Positions 23,850 to 32,479 of a stretch of 56,330 nucleotides of DNA are shown piece by piece; positions within the stretch are counted from its first letter, which is position 1, and each line of letters begins with the position of its first letter. This DNA is from Prevotella sp. GTDB taxonomy: Bacteria > Bacteroidota > Bacteroidia > Bacteroidales > Bacteroidaceae. The notes below the pieces were generated by a model, which saw only the letters and a list, made by a program, of their open reading frames with translations, was not told the origin of the DNA and searched no databases. Where the stretch lies: assembly GCA_017556145.1 (NCBI GenBank), contig JAFZCU010000065.1, positions 1 through 56,330 on the forward strand, given 5' to 3'. Made by a program: the position numbers and the translations under genes.

Positions 23850-23966
23850 AATCATTACCTCCTAATTATGTTTTAAATTGTTAATACTATTCGATGTAAA
23901 CTTAGCTTACTTGAAGCATCGTTCACAAAGAATAATGCAAGAAAAATGCCAGAGTGTAATAGAGTG

Positions 23967-26900
23967 TCAATCTGTCAGAATTGCACGACAGATTGTCAGA
24001 GCAGTTCCAACAGAAGGAACCGGAGAAATGACGATGGACCGCTTGCCGTTGGCCTCGCGGAAATTGCATTGACGGGGATTCCGAGAAACATAGTTAAGAA
24101 CCTTGCCGAAGACTTCGCTTTGGTAATAAGGACTGTCGTCATTACTGACGAAAAACAGGAACATCTTCTGCTGTTTCAGCATGATCTTCTCTATGCCAAG
24201 CTGTTTGCCATTTGCACGGAGAGGCACGACACGAATCAATTCTTCGGCCACCTCAGGAATCTCACCAAATCGATCTCTCAGTCGGCTCCGATAAGCCTCC
24301 AAAGCCGCATCAAGGTCATTGCGATTGGCCAGATTGTCGAGTTCACGGTAGAGCAACATCCGTTCTGAGTCGTTGGGAACATACTGATCAGGGAAGTACA
24401 TCTCAATGTCTGATTCGAGGGCGCAATCATCGACGAAAGCAATATGGACATATATCTTAGGAGAACCAGTATTACTAGCCCGGCTAGTCTGACTAGGATT
24501 ACTAGAATGGCTTGCAGCGGATTCGGCTGCAGAGAACTCCGGCTCTTCGTTGTACAACTCAGCCATCGCCTGGTTGAGGATCTTCTGATAGGTTTCATAG
24601 CCAAGGTCGGAGATAAAGCCCGACTGTTCGGAACCCAAAAGATTACCTGCACCACGGATGTCAAGGTCTTGCATGGCAATGTTGATACCGGAGCCGAGGT
24701 CGGAGAAATTCTCGAGGGCCTCCAGCCGACGACGCGACTCAGGATTGAGGGCAGCCAACGGCGGTGCCAACAGATAACAAAAAGCCTTACGATTGCCACG
24801 TCCCACGCGACCTCTCATCTGATGCAGATCGGAAAGTCCAAAGTTATGTGCACCGTTGATGATGATGGTATTGGCATTGGGGATATCGATTCCGTTCTCC
24901 ACAATGGTAGTGGAGAGCAATACATCGTAGTCATAATTAGAAAAGTCGAGCACAATCTTCTCCAATTCTTCAGGCTTCATCTGTCCATGTCCGATGGCGA
25001 TTCGAGCATCGGGGATGTATTTATGGATCATTTCGGCGATATGTGTCAAGTCGCTGATGCGGTTGTTGACGAAATAGACCTGACCATTGCGCGACATCTC
25101 AAAGTTGATAGCATCGGTGATAATCTCCGCGCCAAAGGTATGGATCTCCGTCTGGATAGGATAGCGGTTAGGAGGCGGTGTCTGTATAACACTCAAATCG
25201 CGAGCTCCGACGAGTGAGAACTGGAGGGTTCTTGGAATAGGTGTGGCCGACATGGTGAGCGTGTCGACATTTGACTTCATCTGGCGCAACTTTTCCTTAG
25301 TGGAAACACCAAACTTCTGTTCCTCATCGATAATAAGCAGGCCGAGATCCTTGAACTTCACCGTCTTACCGATGAGCTTATGCGTACCTATAATAACATC
25401 TATTTTGCCTTCAGCCAGGTCTTTAAGCACCTGTGTAGTCTGCTTGGCACTTTTGGCCCTCGTCAGATAGTCCACTCGGACAGGCATATCTTTTAGGCGG
25501 GAAGAGAACGTGCGGAAATGCTGATAGGCCAGGACGGTCGTCGGCACCAGCACAGCCACCTGTTTCCCGTCGCAGGCTGCCTTGAAAGCTGCACGCACCG
25601 CCACCTCGGTCTTTCCGAAGCCCACATCGCCACAGACAAGACGGTCCATCGGACGGGCGCGTTCCATATCCTGCTTCACATCGAGTGTCGCCTTCAATTG
25701 ATCAGGCGTATCCTCATAAATGAAACTGGCCTCAAGTTCATGCTGCAGATAGGAGTCGGGACCGAAAGCGAAGCCCTTTTCACGGCGACGCTTGGCATAG
25801 AGTCTGATTAGGTCGCGGGCTATGTCCTTGATATGTTTCTTGGTGCGCTCTTTCAGCCGTTCCCACTGGCCTGTACCCAATGTCGAAAGCCGTGGGGGTT
25901 CGCCATTGTCCTGAGACTTGTATTTCGAGACCTTATAGAGGGAATGGATGGAGACATAGATGCTACCGCCACCGTTGTAGAGGATCTTGATCATCTCCTG
26001 ATAGCCATCCCCTTGGGGCATACGCACCAAACCGCCGAACTTTCCTACGCCATGATCGACATGCACCACAAAGTCGCCAATCTCAAACTGCTGGATTTCC
26101 TTCAGCGTAAGGGCCATCTTACCACTACGGGCCTTGTCGCTCTTGAGGTTATATTTATGGAAGCGGTCGAATATCTGATGGTCAGTGAAGACGCATATTT
26201 TCAGATCATCATCTGCAAAACCTTCATGGAGGGTCTTATCAACGGGGGTGAACTCAATGGAGACGGTTCCAAATGAGTTCTCATATGACGACTCACTCGG
26301 AACCGTCCCCATTGAGTTTAAAATCTCCCGGAGGCGTTCATTCTGTTTCTGACTGTCAGCAAGGATATAGATCTGATAGTCTTTCAACCGGTAGTCTTCG
26401 AAAGTCTGTTTCAACAGATCGAAGTTCTTATGGAAAAGCGGCTGGACGGTGATATTGAACCGCAGCGTGGCATTAGGCTGCACTGACGGGCGATGGCCGA
26501 ACTCGATACGGCGGAACGTGTCGGCATCAGCCATGAACTGCGCACCCGTGATGAGCTGCGACTCCTTGTGCATCTGCCGTTCTATCTCCTGACGTTCCAT
26601 CTCGGTAGCACCCTCTATCATCTCAATCCTGGCTTGAGAAGAGAAGCCCTCCTGATAGGTACGGTCAATAGCATCACGCACATAATGATAGTCCTTTGTC
26701 ACCAACACCGTATCCTCAGGTACGAACGAGAGGAATGGCACCTTATCATCAACTGTCACCAATTCCGGGACAATCTCAATCTTATCCCTTTGTTCTTTCG
26801 ACAACTGGTCCTCCACCTCAAAGGTACGGATACTGTCAATGTCCTCGCCGAAAAAATCGATTCGATAGGGATATTCACAACTAAAGGAATAGATATCGAG

Positions 26901-27443
26901 AATGGAGCCACGCAGAGCAAACTGACCCGGTTCATAGACATAATCCACCTCACGGAAGCCGAATTCGCGTAAAGTCTTCTCAATATCCATAACGGCTATT
27001 GTCTGGTCTTTCTCCAAGACCAATGTCCGTTCATCGAGACTCTTCTTCGACACAACCAGTTCGGCCACAGCCTCGGGATAGGTGATAATATAGAGGTGAG
27101 AAGACATCCTTGCCATCACTTCTGTACGAAGGATCTCACTAGCAGCATCGCGCTGGGCATACTTGATGGCACGACGATAGCTACTAGGGAAGAAGAGCAC
27201 CCGCCTGTCGCCCATCAACTGCGTCAGATCGTGGTAGAAATAACCCGCCTCCTCAGCATCCTGCAGGATAAAAAGTAAGGGACTTCTGCATTTCGAGGAC
27301 AGGCTACCGAAGAGCATCGGGGCACTGGAGCCCAACAGACCCTCGAGGAAAATCGTCTTTACCGAAGATTTGCCCATCGCCTGCGCCAATGCCGACACTT
27401 GCGGCAACTTGGCATAAACTTTCTCTAATTCCTGTATATTCAT
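23967..27443 (-). CDS. mfd: Transcription-repair coupling factor
   Basis: 1158 residues. Domains in order: UvrB-like N-terminal region (to about 330), RNA-polymerase-interacting CarD-like domain starting GDFVVHVDHGVGKFGG (about 470), a SF2 translocase with GDVGFGKTEVA, DEEQKFGV, TMSATPIPRTL and GRVGRG, and the C-terminal TRCF domain. It removes RNA polymerase stalled at lesions and recruits UvrA. Between the translocase and the TRCF domain, residues about 975-994 (ASHSSNPSQTSRASNTG) are a low-complexity insert encoded by 9-bp repeats at 24474-24509. Such an insert is not part of the family. A -7 box lies on the minus strand at 27457-27464. Confidence 0.96.
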   Translation of the reverse strand: MNIQELEKVYAKLPQVSALAQAMGKSSVKTIFLEGLLGSSAPMLFGSLSSKCRSPLLFILQDAEEAGYFYHDLTQLMGDRRVLFFPSSYRRAIKYAQRDAASEILRTEVMARMSSHLYIITYPEAVAELVVSKKSLDERTLVLEKDQTIAVMDIEKTLREFGFREVDYVYEPGQFALRGSILDIYSFSCEYPYRIDFFGEDIDSIRTFEVEDQLSKEQRDKIEIVPELVTVDDKVPFLSFVPEDTVLVTKDYHYVRDAIDRTYQEGFSSQARIEMIEGATEMERQEIERQMHKESQLITGAQFMADADTFRRIEFGHRPSVQPNATLRFNITVQPLFHKNFDLLKQTFEDYRLKDYQIYILADSQKQNERLREILNSMGTVPSESSYENSFGTVSIEFTPVDKTLHEGFADDDLKICVFTDHQIFDRFHKYNLKSDKARSGKMALTLKEIQQFEIGDFVVHVDHGVGKFGGLVRMPQGDGYQEMIKILYNGGGSIYVSIHSLYKVSKYKSQDNGEPPRLSTLGTGQWERLKERTKKHIKDIARDLIRLYAKRRREKGFAFGPDSYLQHELEASFIYEDTPDQLKATLDVKQDMERARPMDRLVCGDVGFGKTEVAVRAAFKAACDGKQVAVLVPTTVLAYQHFRTFSSRLKDMPVRVDYLTRAKSAKQTTQVLKDLAEGKIDVIIGTHKLIGKTVKFKDLGLLIIDEEQKFGVSTKEKLRQMKSNVDTLTMSATPIPRTLQFSLVGARDLSVIQTPPPNRYPIQTEIHTFGAEIITDAINFEMSRNGQVYFVNNRISDLTHIAEMIHKYIPDARIAIGHGQMKPEELEKIVLDFSNYDYDVLLSTTIVENGIDIPNANTIIINGAHNFGLSDLHQMRGRVGRGNRKAFCYLLAPPLAALNPESRRRLEALENFSDLGSGINIAMQDLDIRGAGNLLGSEQSGFISDLGYETYQKILNQAMAELYNEEPEFSAAESAASHSSNPSQTSRASNTGSPKIYVHIAFVDDCALESDIEMYFPDQYVPNDSERMLLYRELDNLANRNDLDAALEAYRSRLRDRFGEIPEVAEELIRVVPLRANGKQLGIEKIMLKQQKMFLFFVSNDDSPYYQSEVFGKVLNYVSRNPRQCNFREANGKRSIVISPVPSVGTALTICRAILTD
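24474..24509 (-). repeat. In-frame 9-bp repeats NCTAGYNNN in mfd
   Basis: Four nonamers with CTAG at fixed phase (plus strand ACTAG, GCTAG, ACTAG, ACTAG every 9 bases). On the coding strand each reads NCT-AGY-NNN, giving Ser/Pro/Thr/Ala-Ser-X triplets in register with the codons. Confidence 0.9.
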
Positions 27444-27456
27444 TAGAAATTGTGTG

Positions 27457-27464
27457 CAAAATTA
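27457..27464 (-). promoter_or_regulatory. -7 box of mfd
   Basis: TAATTTTG on the minus strand, 13 bases before the ATG. Confidence 0.55.
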
Positions 27465-27507
27465 CTAAAATTTCTGCGATTAGCGTATGCTTATCACATA
27501 TTTTTAT

Positions 27508-27515
27508 TAATTTTG
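27508..27515 (+). promoter_or_regulatory. -7 box of the GT2 operon
   Basis: TAATTTTG, 19 bases ahead of ATG 27535; divergent from the mfd promoter. Confidence 0.6.
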
Positions 27516-27534
27516 CAGCGTAATAACTCAGATT

Positions 27535-28287
27535 ATGCACGTAAGCGACAGCATTGTAATTATCCCGACGTATAACGAGAAGGAAAATATCGAAAAGATT
27601 ATCCGAGCTGTTTTCGGCTTGGAGAAATGCTTCCATATCCTCGTTATCGACGATGGTTCTCCCGATGGAACAGCAGCCATCGTGAAAAGACTGATCAACG
27701 AGGAATTCGGTGATCGGCTTTTCATCCTGGAGCGCAATGGGAAACTCGGTCTCGGTACAGCGTATATCGCAGGCTTTAAATGGGCTTTGGAACGAGACTA
27801 TGAGTACATCTTCGAGATGGATGCCGATTTCAGTCATGATCCCAACGATTTGCCCAGGCTTTATAGCGCCTGTCATGATGAAGGCTACGACCTGGCCATT
27901 GGTAGTCGGTATATCTCTGGCGTGAATGTTGTCAACTGGCCCATCGGTCGCGTGCTGATGAGTTACTTTGCCTCAAAATATGTACGTATCGTAACAGGCT
28001 TCAAGGTACACGATACGACCGCCGGTTTCAAGTGCTACAAACGTCGTGTGTTGAAAACCATCGAACTCGACAAGATACGTTTCAAAGGTTACGGATTCCA
28101 GATTGAGATGAAATATACCGCCTATAAAATAGGATTCAAAATCAAGGAAGTCAGCGTCATATTTGTCAATCGCCGTGAGGGAACGAGTAAGATGTCAGGC
28201 GGCATCTTCGGTGAAGCCTTCTTCGGTGTTATGCAGCTCAGATGGGACGGATGGACAAGGAATTATCCAAAACCGGTTGAAAGCTGA
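27535..28287 (+). CDS. Polyprenol monophosphomannose synthase-like glycosyltransferase (GT2)
   Basis: 250 residues. IVIIPTYNEKENI at the N-terminus, LVIDDGSPDGTA, and the metal-binding DADFSHDP are the signature of dolichyl/polyprenyl-phosphate mannose synthases; GSRYISGVNVVNWP and FVNRREGTSKMS complete it. There are no C-terminal membrane helices, so it is the soluble short type. It moves mannose (or another sugar) from GDP-sugar to a polyprenyl phosphate on the inner face of the membrane. It is followed by an acyltransferase and a phosphoesterase gene, a probable envelope operon. Confidence 0.9.
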   Translation: MHVSDSIVIIPTYNEKENIEKIIRAVFGLEKCFHILVIDDGSPDGTAAIVKRLINEEFGDRLFILERNGKLGLGTAYIAGFKWALERDYEYIFEMDADFSHDPNDLPRLYSACHDEGYDLAIGSRYISGVNVVNWPIGRVLMSYFASKYVRIVTGFKVHDTTAGFKCYKRRVLKTIELDKIRFKGYGFQIEMKYTAYKIGFKIKEVSVIFVNRREGTSKMSGGIFGEAFFGVMQLRWDGWTRNYPKPVES

Positions 28288-28303
28288 AAAATGAGAATAG
28301 TGA

Positions 28304-29074
28304 GTGAAGAGTATTATTAAGATATTATATTGGGGATATCAATTGGTGATAGGGTTGCCGCTGCTGGTAATCCTGACGATTGTAACGGCATTGGTGGTGG
28401 GTATCGGGACAACCCTCGGCAACGGTCACTTCTGGGGTTACTATCCAGGTCACTGGTGGGGCAAGCTCATTCTGAAACTATTTCTGATTCCCGTCAAGGT
28501 GAAAGGCCATGAGCATTTGGAAAAAGAACAGAGTTACGTGTTTGTTGCCAATCATCAGGGCTCATTCGACATTTTCCTTATTTATGGTCATTTAGGCCGC
28601 AACTTCAAGTGGATGATGAAACAGCAGTTGCGCAAGATACCCTTCGTGGGCTATGCCTGTGAAAAGTCGCACCAGATATTCGTCGATAAACGGGGGCCTA
28701 GCAAGATCCGCAAGACCTACGAGGATGCCCGCGATATACTGAAGGAAGGTTATAGTGTGACGATATTCCCAGAGGGTGCCCGCACTTTCACCGGTCACAT
28801 GTCCCATTTCAAGAAAGGAGCCTTCGCCCTGGCCGACGAACTGCAGTTGCCTGTTGTTCCCCTGACCATCAACGGCAGTTTCGACATTCTGCCACGTATG
28901 AAAGGCTTCAACTTCATCAACTGGCATCCGCTGACACTAACCATTCATCAGGCCATCTACCCCATTGGTCAGGGACCAGAGAATGTGGATGCCACTCTGC
29001 GACAGGCTTATGACTCCGTGATGTCGTCGCTCAACCCGAAATATCAAGGATTCGTGGAAAACCCAGACCAATGA
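28304..29074 (+). CDS. plsC: 1-acyl-sn-glycerol-3-phosphate acyltransferase
   Basis: 256 residues from GTG 28304; no ATG is in a suitable place. An N-terminal membrane helix (about 11-34) precedes the acyltransferase motifs: NHQGSFDIF (His-x4-Asp), FVDKRG, IFPEGARTF and VVPLTINGS. It adds the second acyl chain in phospholipid synthesis at the inner membrane. The spacer before it (28285-28303) and the first codons are rich in TGAG/GAAG blocks resembling a decayed heptamer island. Its stop overlaps the next start (ATGA). Confidence 0.92.
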   Translation: MKSIIKILYWGYQLVIGLPLLVILTIVTALVVGIGTTLGNGHFWGYYPGHWWGKLILKLFLIPVKVKGHEHLEKEQSYVFVANHQGSFDIFLIYGHLGRNFKWMMKQQLRKIPFVGYACEKSHQIFVDKRGPSKIRKTYEDARDILKEGYSVTIFPEGARTFTGHMSHFKKGAFALADELQLPVVPLTINGSFDILPRMKGFNFINWHPLTLTIHQAIYPIGQGPENVDATLRQAYDSVMSSLNPKYQGFVENPDQ

Positions 29075-30252
29075 TAGCACGTGCACCCTATCTGTTCCTA
29101 CTGCTGATCATCATCCCTGATCTGTATTTCGACCTTCACTATTGGCGGCATAAGAATTCTGCCGGACAACGGTTCTGTCGCTGGCTCCCAACCATCGGAC
29201 TTATTGCCTATACCATCTATCTGATGTACGAAAGGAACTTCATTCCAGACAATCCCGACATTATATATATATACCTCTTTTTGTTAGGACTCATCGCCAT
29301 CCCCAAGATGGTTTATATGCTTTTTTCTATGACAGGCCACTTATGCAGTCTTCTGTTTCATAAGAAGAATAGTACCCGTCCTCACAAGAACTATGGCAAT
29401 CTGCTCGGACTGCTCTTTGTGCCTATTCTCTGGTATATTCTCTTTTATGGTTCTTTTGTCGGTTTCCATGAACTGGATATCAACCATCAGACATACGTCT
29501 CTCCCGACCTACCAAAGGCCTTCAACGGCTATCGTGTCCTGCTGTTCTCCGATGCCCATGTGGGCACCTATGCCGGCAAGCGACAACACTTGCTGCAACG
29601 TGCTGTCAACAGCATCAATGCCCTGCGTCCTGACTTAATCGTCTTTACGGGCGATATCCAAAACACCAAGCCACAAGAATTGTACCAACAGATGGACATC
29701 CTCTCAAAATTAAAAGCCAAGGACGGCATCTATTCTGTACTCGGCAACCATGACTATGCGAAATACGTTGACTGTAGCGAGGCAGAGAAGGAGGCGAACT
29801 GTCGTGAGACCATCAGTTTGGAAAAACAATTAGGCTGGAAGCTTTTGCTTAACAGTCACCAAATCATTGAACGCGGTAAAAGCAGGATTGTCATTGCCGG
29901 CATGGAGAACGACGGCGATGGCAAGCGCTTCCCTCAGAAAGGCAATATCAGCATGACTTTGAAAGGTGTTGACAACGAGGACTTCATCCTGATGCTTGAA
30001 CACGACCCTTCCGCATGGCGACGTAAAATCATCCCCGACGGACGAGCCCAACTCACCCTCAGCGGTCACACTCACAAGATGCAGTTTACACTTTTCGGTT
30101 GGTGTCCGTTATCCCTCACTGGTTCTGATTTCAATGGCTGGTATACAGAAGGTCAGCAGGCGCTTTTCGTCACGGCGGGCTTAGGCGGACTGATTCCCTT
30201 CCGTTTTGATGCCCCTGGCGAAATCGTAATGTTTACGCTGAAGAGTAAATAA
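29071..30252 (+). CDS. Membrane-anchored metallophosphoesterase
   Basis: 393 residues. Four membrane segments in the first 140 residues are followed by a calcineurin-like domain: LLFSDAHVGTYAGK, VFTGDIQN, VLGNHDY and SGHTHKMQF supply the two-metal site. The arrangement is that of YkuE/LpxH-like membrane phosphoesterases; the substrate could be a lipid or nucleotide phosphate. Translational coupling to plsC suggests a role in lipid metabolism. Confidence 0.9.
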   Translation: MIARAPYLFLLLIIIPDLYFDLHYWRHKNSAGQRFCRWLPTIGLIAYTIYLMYERNFIPDNPDIIYIYLFLLGLIAIPKMVYMLFSMTGHLCSLLFHKKNSTRPHKNYGNLLGLLFVPILWYILFYGSFVGFHELDINHQTYVSPDLPKAFNGYRVLLFSDAHVGTYAGKRQHLLQRAVNSINALRPDLIVFTGDIQNTKPQELYQQMDILSKLKAKDGIYSVLGNHDYAKYVDCSEAEKEANCRETISLEKQLGWKLLLNSHQIIERGKSRIVIAGMENDGDGKRFPQKGNISMTLKGVDNEDFILMLEHDPSAWRRKIIPDGRAQLTLSGHTHKMQFTLFGWCPLSLTGSDFNGWYTEGQQALFVTAGLGGLIPFRFDAPGEIVMFTLKSK

Positions 30253-30260
30253 TGAATGGT

Positions 30261-31124
30261 TTAGTTAAGGTTAGCGGCTAGGAATTTGCGGCAGACCTCC
30301 ACAGGCAATCCACGCCGACGAGCATAATCCTCCAACTGGTCTTCGCCGATCTTCCCTAAATTGAAATAATGGGCCTGAGGAAGGGCCATCATCAGACCGC
30401 TGACACTGGCGTGTGGCTTCATGGCTCCACTCTCCGTCAGGCGAATACCTATCTGTTTCATGTCTATCAGTTCGTCGAGTACAAAATTAAGACTCGTGTC
30501 AGGCAGCGAGGGATAACCAACGGCAGGGCGGATACCTTGGAACTTCTCGACAAGCATCTCTGGAATCGTCAGGTGCTCATCCATAGCATAGCCCCAAATG
30601 TCTTTTCTAACATGCTCGTGCATCCGTTCTGCTGCAGCCTCTGCCAGACGGTCTGCCAACAACTGAGCCATCATCTTCTGATAAGGATCCGCATCGAAAT
30701 CCGTTTCGAGACCCATATCCGCAGAAGTGGCAAAAATGCCGATTTTAGAAGTGAGAGGTGAGAGGTGAGAAAGGCTACGGGTAGGCGAGCTTTGCTCGGG
30801 AATGGTGAGAGATACGTGTTGCGGACTGACGAAATCCGAGAGACAAAGGTATGGCGGTTCGCCCTGCTGCTGTCGCAAACAAGGTATTCTGCGAATTTGA
30901 GGTGTTTTCTCACCTCTTACTACTATATCATCGCCATCGGCATTTGCCTCGAAAAGTTCAAAGAGGGCATAGGCATGATAGCGTCCTTCCCATTGGACCA
31001 GGAGCGTTTCTGCCTCCTGACGCAGGCGTGCTTTCTCATCCTCATTCCTCACCTGCCAGGCAAAGAAGAAATAGGCCCAGTTGATGTAAGGCGCTATCTC
31101 ATGGATATCATAGGTAATAATCAT
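30261..31124 (-). CDS. Stand-alone methionine synthase activation domain protein
   Basis: 287 residues resembling the AdoMet-binding reactivation domain of cobalamin-dependent MetH. YDIHEIAPYINWAYFFFAW matches its start, and ADRLAEAAAERMH, IRPAVGYPSLPD, LTESGAMKPHASVSG and AHYFNLGKI match its core and end; the RPAxGYP block binds AdoMet. As a separate protein it may reactivate a split or full MetH. Residues about 100-125 (TIPEQSSPTRSLSHLSPLTS) are foreign to the family and come from a palindromic element plus a heptamer island at 30751-30803. The gene overlaps pyrC by four bases. Confidence 0.85.
   Translation of the reverse strand: MIITYDIHEIAPYINWAYFFFAWQVRNEDEKARLRQEAETLLVQWEGRYHAYALFELFEANADGDDIVVRGEKTPQIRRIPCLRQQQGEPPYLCLSDFVSPQHVSLTIPEQSSPTRSLSHLSPLTSKIGIFATSADMGLETDFDADPYQKMMAQLLADRLAEAAAERMHEHVRKDIWGYAMDEHLTIPEMLVEKFQGIRPAVGYPSLPDTSLNFVLDELIDMKQIGIRLTESGAMKPHASVSGLMMALPQAHYFNLGKIGEDQLEDYARRRGLPVEVCRKFLAANLN
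30751..30771 (+). repeat. Heptamer island in the MetH-activation gene
   Basis: Two GTGAGAG units and GTGAGAA in a row, directly beside the palindromic element at 30775-30803. Confidence 0.8.
30775..30803 (+). repeat. Palindrome-centred repeat element, copy 1
   Basis: ACGGGTAGGCG, a hairpin CGAGC-TTT-GCTCG that overlaps it, then GGGAAT. The flanks recur in copy 2 at 44453-44478. On the coding strand it gives IPEQSSPTRS. Confidence 0.75.
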
Positions 31125-32479
31125 CTGAAAACGACAGGCTGTCCGATATAGTCTGAATCTACCACGCCATCAGCATAGACCGTATGGCCGTTACAAAGAG
31201 TGCGTTCCACACGCCAAAGAAACATGTGTCCCTCCATCGGACTCCATCCACATTTGCTTTGGATCATGCTCTTCGTGCAGACCCATGCCGTATTGGGACG
31301 CACTAGCACCAGATCTGCCTGGTAGCCCTCACGGATAAAGCCACGATGACGAACCTCAAAAAGACGGGCAGGATTGTGACACATCAACTCCACAAGCCGT
31401 TCCAAAGATAGGATGCCATTATCCACCAACTCCAGCATCGTTACCAGCGAGAACTGAATCATCGGCATCCCACTGACAGCCTTCGCACAGCCACCTTCCT
31501 TCTGAGATAATAGATGAGGCGCATGGTCTGTACCGACGACCGTAATACGTCCATCCGTGAGAGCCTGCTGCAAGGCCTCACGATCGCGTTCTGTCTTAAT
31601 AGCAGGATTACACTTAATGCGAGTGCCCAGACGAGCATAGTCGCGATCATAAAAATAGAGATGACTCACCGTCGCCTCAGCGGTAATGTTTGAGAGGTGA
31701 GAGGTGAAAGGTGAATGATGAGAGAAATGATTTGTTGGCAATAGGTCCAATTCCTTGGCGGTTGTCAAATGGGCGATGTGCAGGCGGGCGTGATATTTTG
31801 TGGCCAATTCCACTGCTAGATGTGTACTCTCATAACAAGCCTCCTCACTCCGGATCTCCGGATGGTGAATCACGGTGGGATCCTCGCCATATTTCTTCTT
31901 TGATTCCGCCATGTTACGGTTAATGATGGCCGTATCCTCACAATGCGCCATAATCGGCAACTTCGCGGAGGAGAACAACTGTTCCAACGATTCACGACGA
32001 TCTACTAGCATATTGCCCGTAGAACTGCCCATAAACAGCTTGATACCTGGGATACGGTGAGGATCCAGTTGCTCAAAAAGGGAGATATTGTCGTTGGTGG
32101 CACCAAAGAAGAAACTATAATTGACGTGGCTCTTTTCTGCGGCCAAAGCAAATTTCTCTTCAAGCGCCTTCAAAGTCGTTGTCTGAGGCACTGTATTCGG
32201 CATATCAAAATAGGTGGTCACGCCACCTGCCGCTGCCGCACGACTCTCCGAATCGATATCGGCCTTCTCTGTCAAGCCAGGCTCACGGAAGTGGACGTGC
32301 TCGTCGATGATGCCTGGCAAAACAAAACATCCCGAAGCATCAATGACCTCATCAGATGATGCTTCGGGATATAGGTTTCCTTGAATAATCTGCGTTATCT
32401 TGCCGTCTTCGATGACGATGGTACCATCGAACGTCTTGCCTTCATTGACAATGGTTCCACCCAGGACAACAGTTCTCAT
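31121..32479 (-). CDS. pyrC: Dihydroorotase
   Basis: 452 residues, amidohydrolase fold. Metal ligands are seen in GIIDEHVHFREPG, the carboxylated Lys in GIKLFMGSSTG, a His in MAHCEDT and LHIAHLTTA, and the Asp in VGTDHAPH. It closes N-carbamoyl-aspartate to dihydroorotate in pyrimidine synthesis. Between the HLTTAKELDLLP and NITAEATVSHLYF segments lies a 12-14 residue insert (HFSHHSPFTSHLS) encoded by 7-bp repeats at 31691-31725. It overlaps its neighbours by four bases on both sides, so DUF4369, pyrC and MetH-activation are one operon. Confidence 0.95.
   Translation of the reverse strand: MRTVVLGGTIVNEGKTFDGTIVIEDGKITQIIQGNLYPEASSDEVIDASGCFVLPGIIDEHVHFREPGLTEKADIDSESRAAAAGGVTTYFDMPNTVPQTTTLKALEEKFALAAEKSHVNYSFFFGATNDNISLFEQLDPHRIPGIKLFMGSSTGNMLVDRRESLEQLFSSAKLPIMAHCEDTAIINRNMAESKKKYGEDPTVIHHPEIRSEEACYESTHLAVELATKYHARLHIAHLTTAKELDLLPTNHFSHHSPFTSHLSNITAEATVSHLYFYDRDYARLGTRIKCNPAIKTERDREALQQALTDGRITVVGTDHAPHLLSQKEGGCAKAVSGMPMIQFSLVTMLELVDNGILSLERLVELMCHNPARLFEVRHRGFIREGYQADLVLVRPNTAWVCTKSMIQSKCGWSPMEGHMFLWRVERTLCNGHTVYADGVVDSDYIGQPVVFR
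31691..31725 (+). repeat. Heptamer island inside pyrC
   Basis: Five 7-bp units on the plus strand: two TGAGAGG, then TGAAAGG, TGAATGA and TGAGAGA. Confidence 0.85.

Noticed and set aside
28279-28310. Heptamer island at the GT2-plsC junction
   Set aside because: TGAAAAA, TGAGAAT and AGTGAGT are too degenerate to call; noted only as a possible decayed island.
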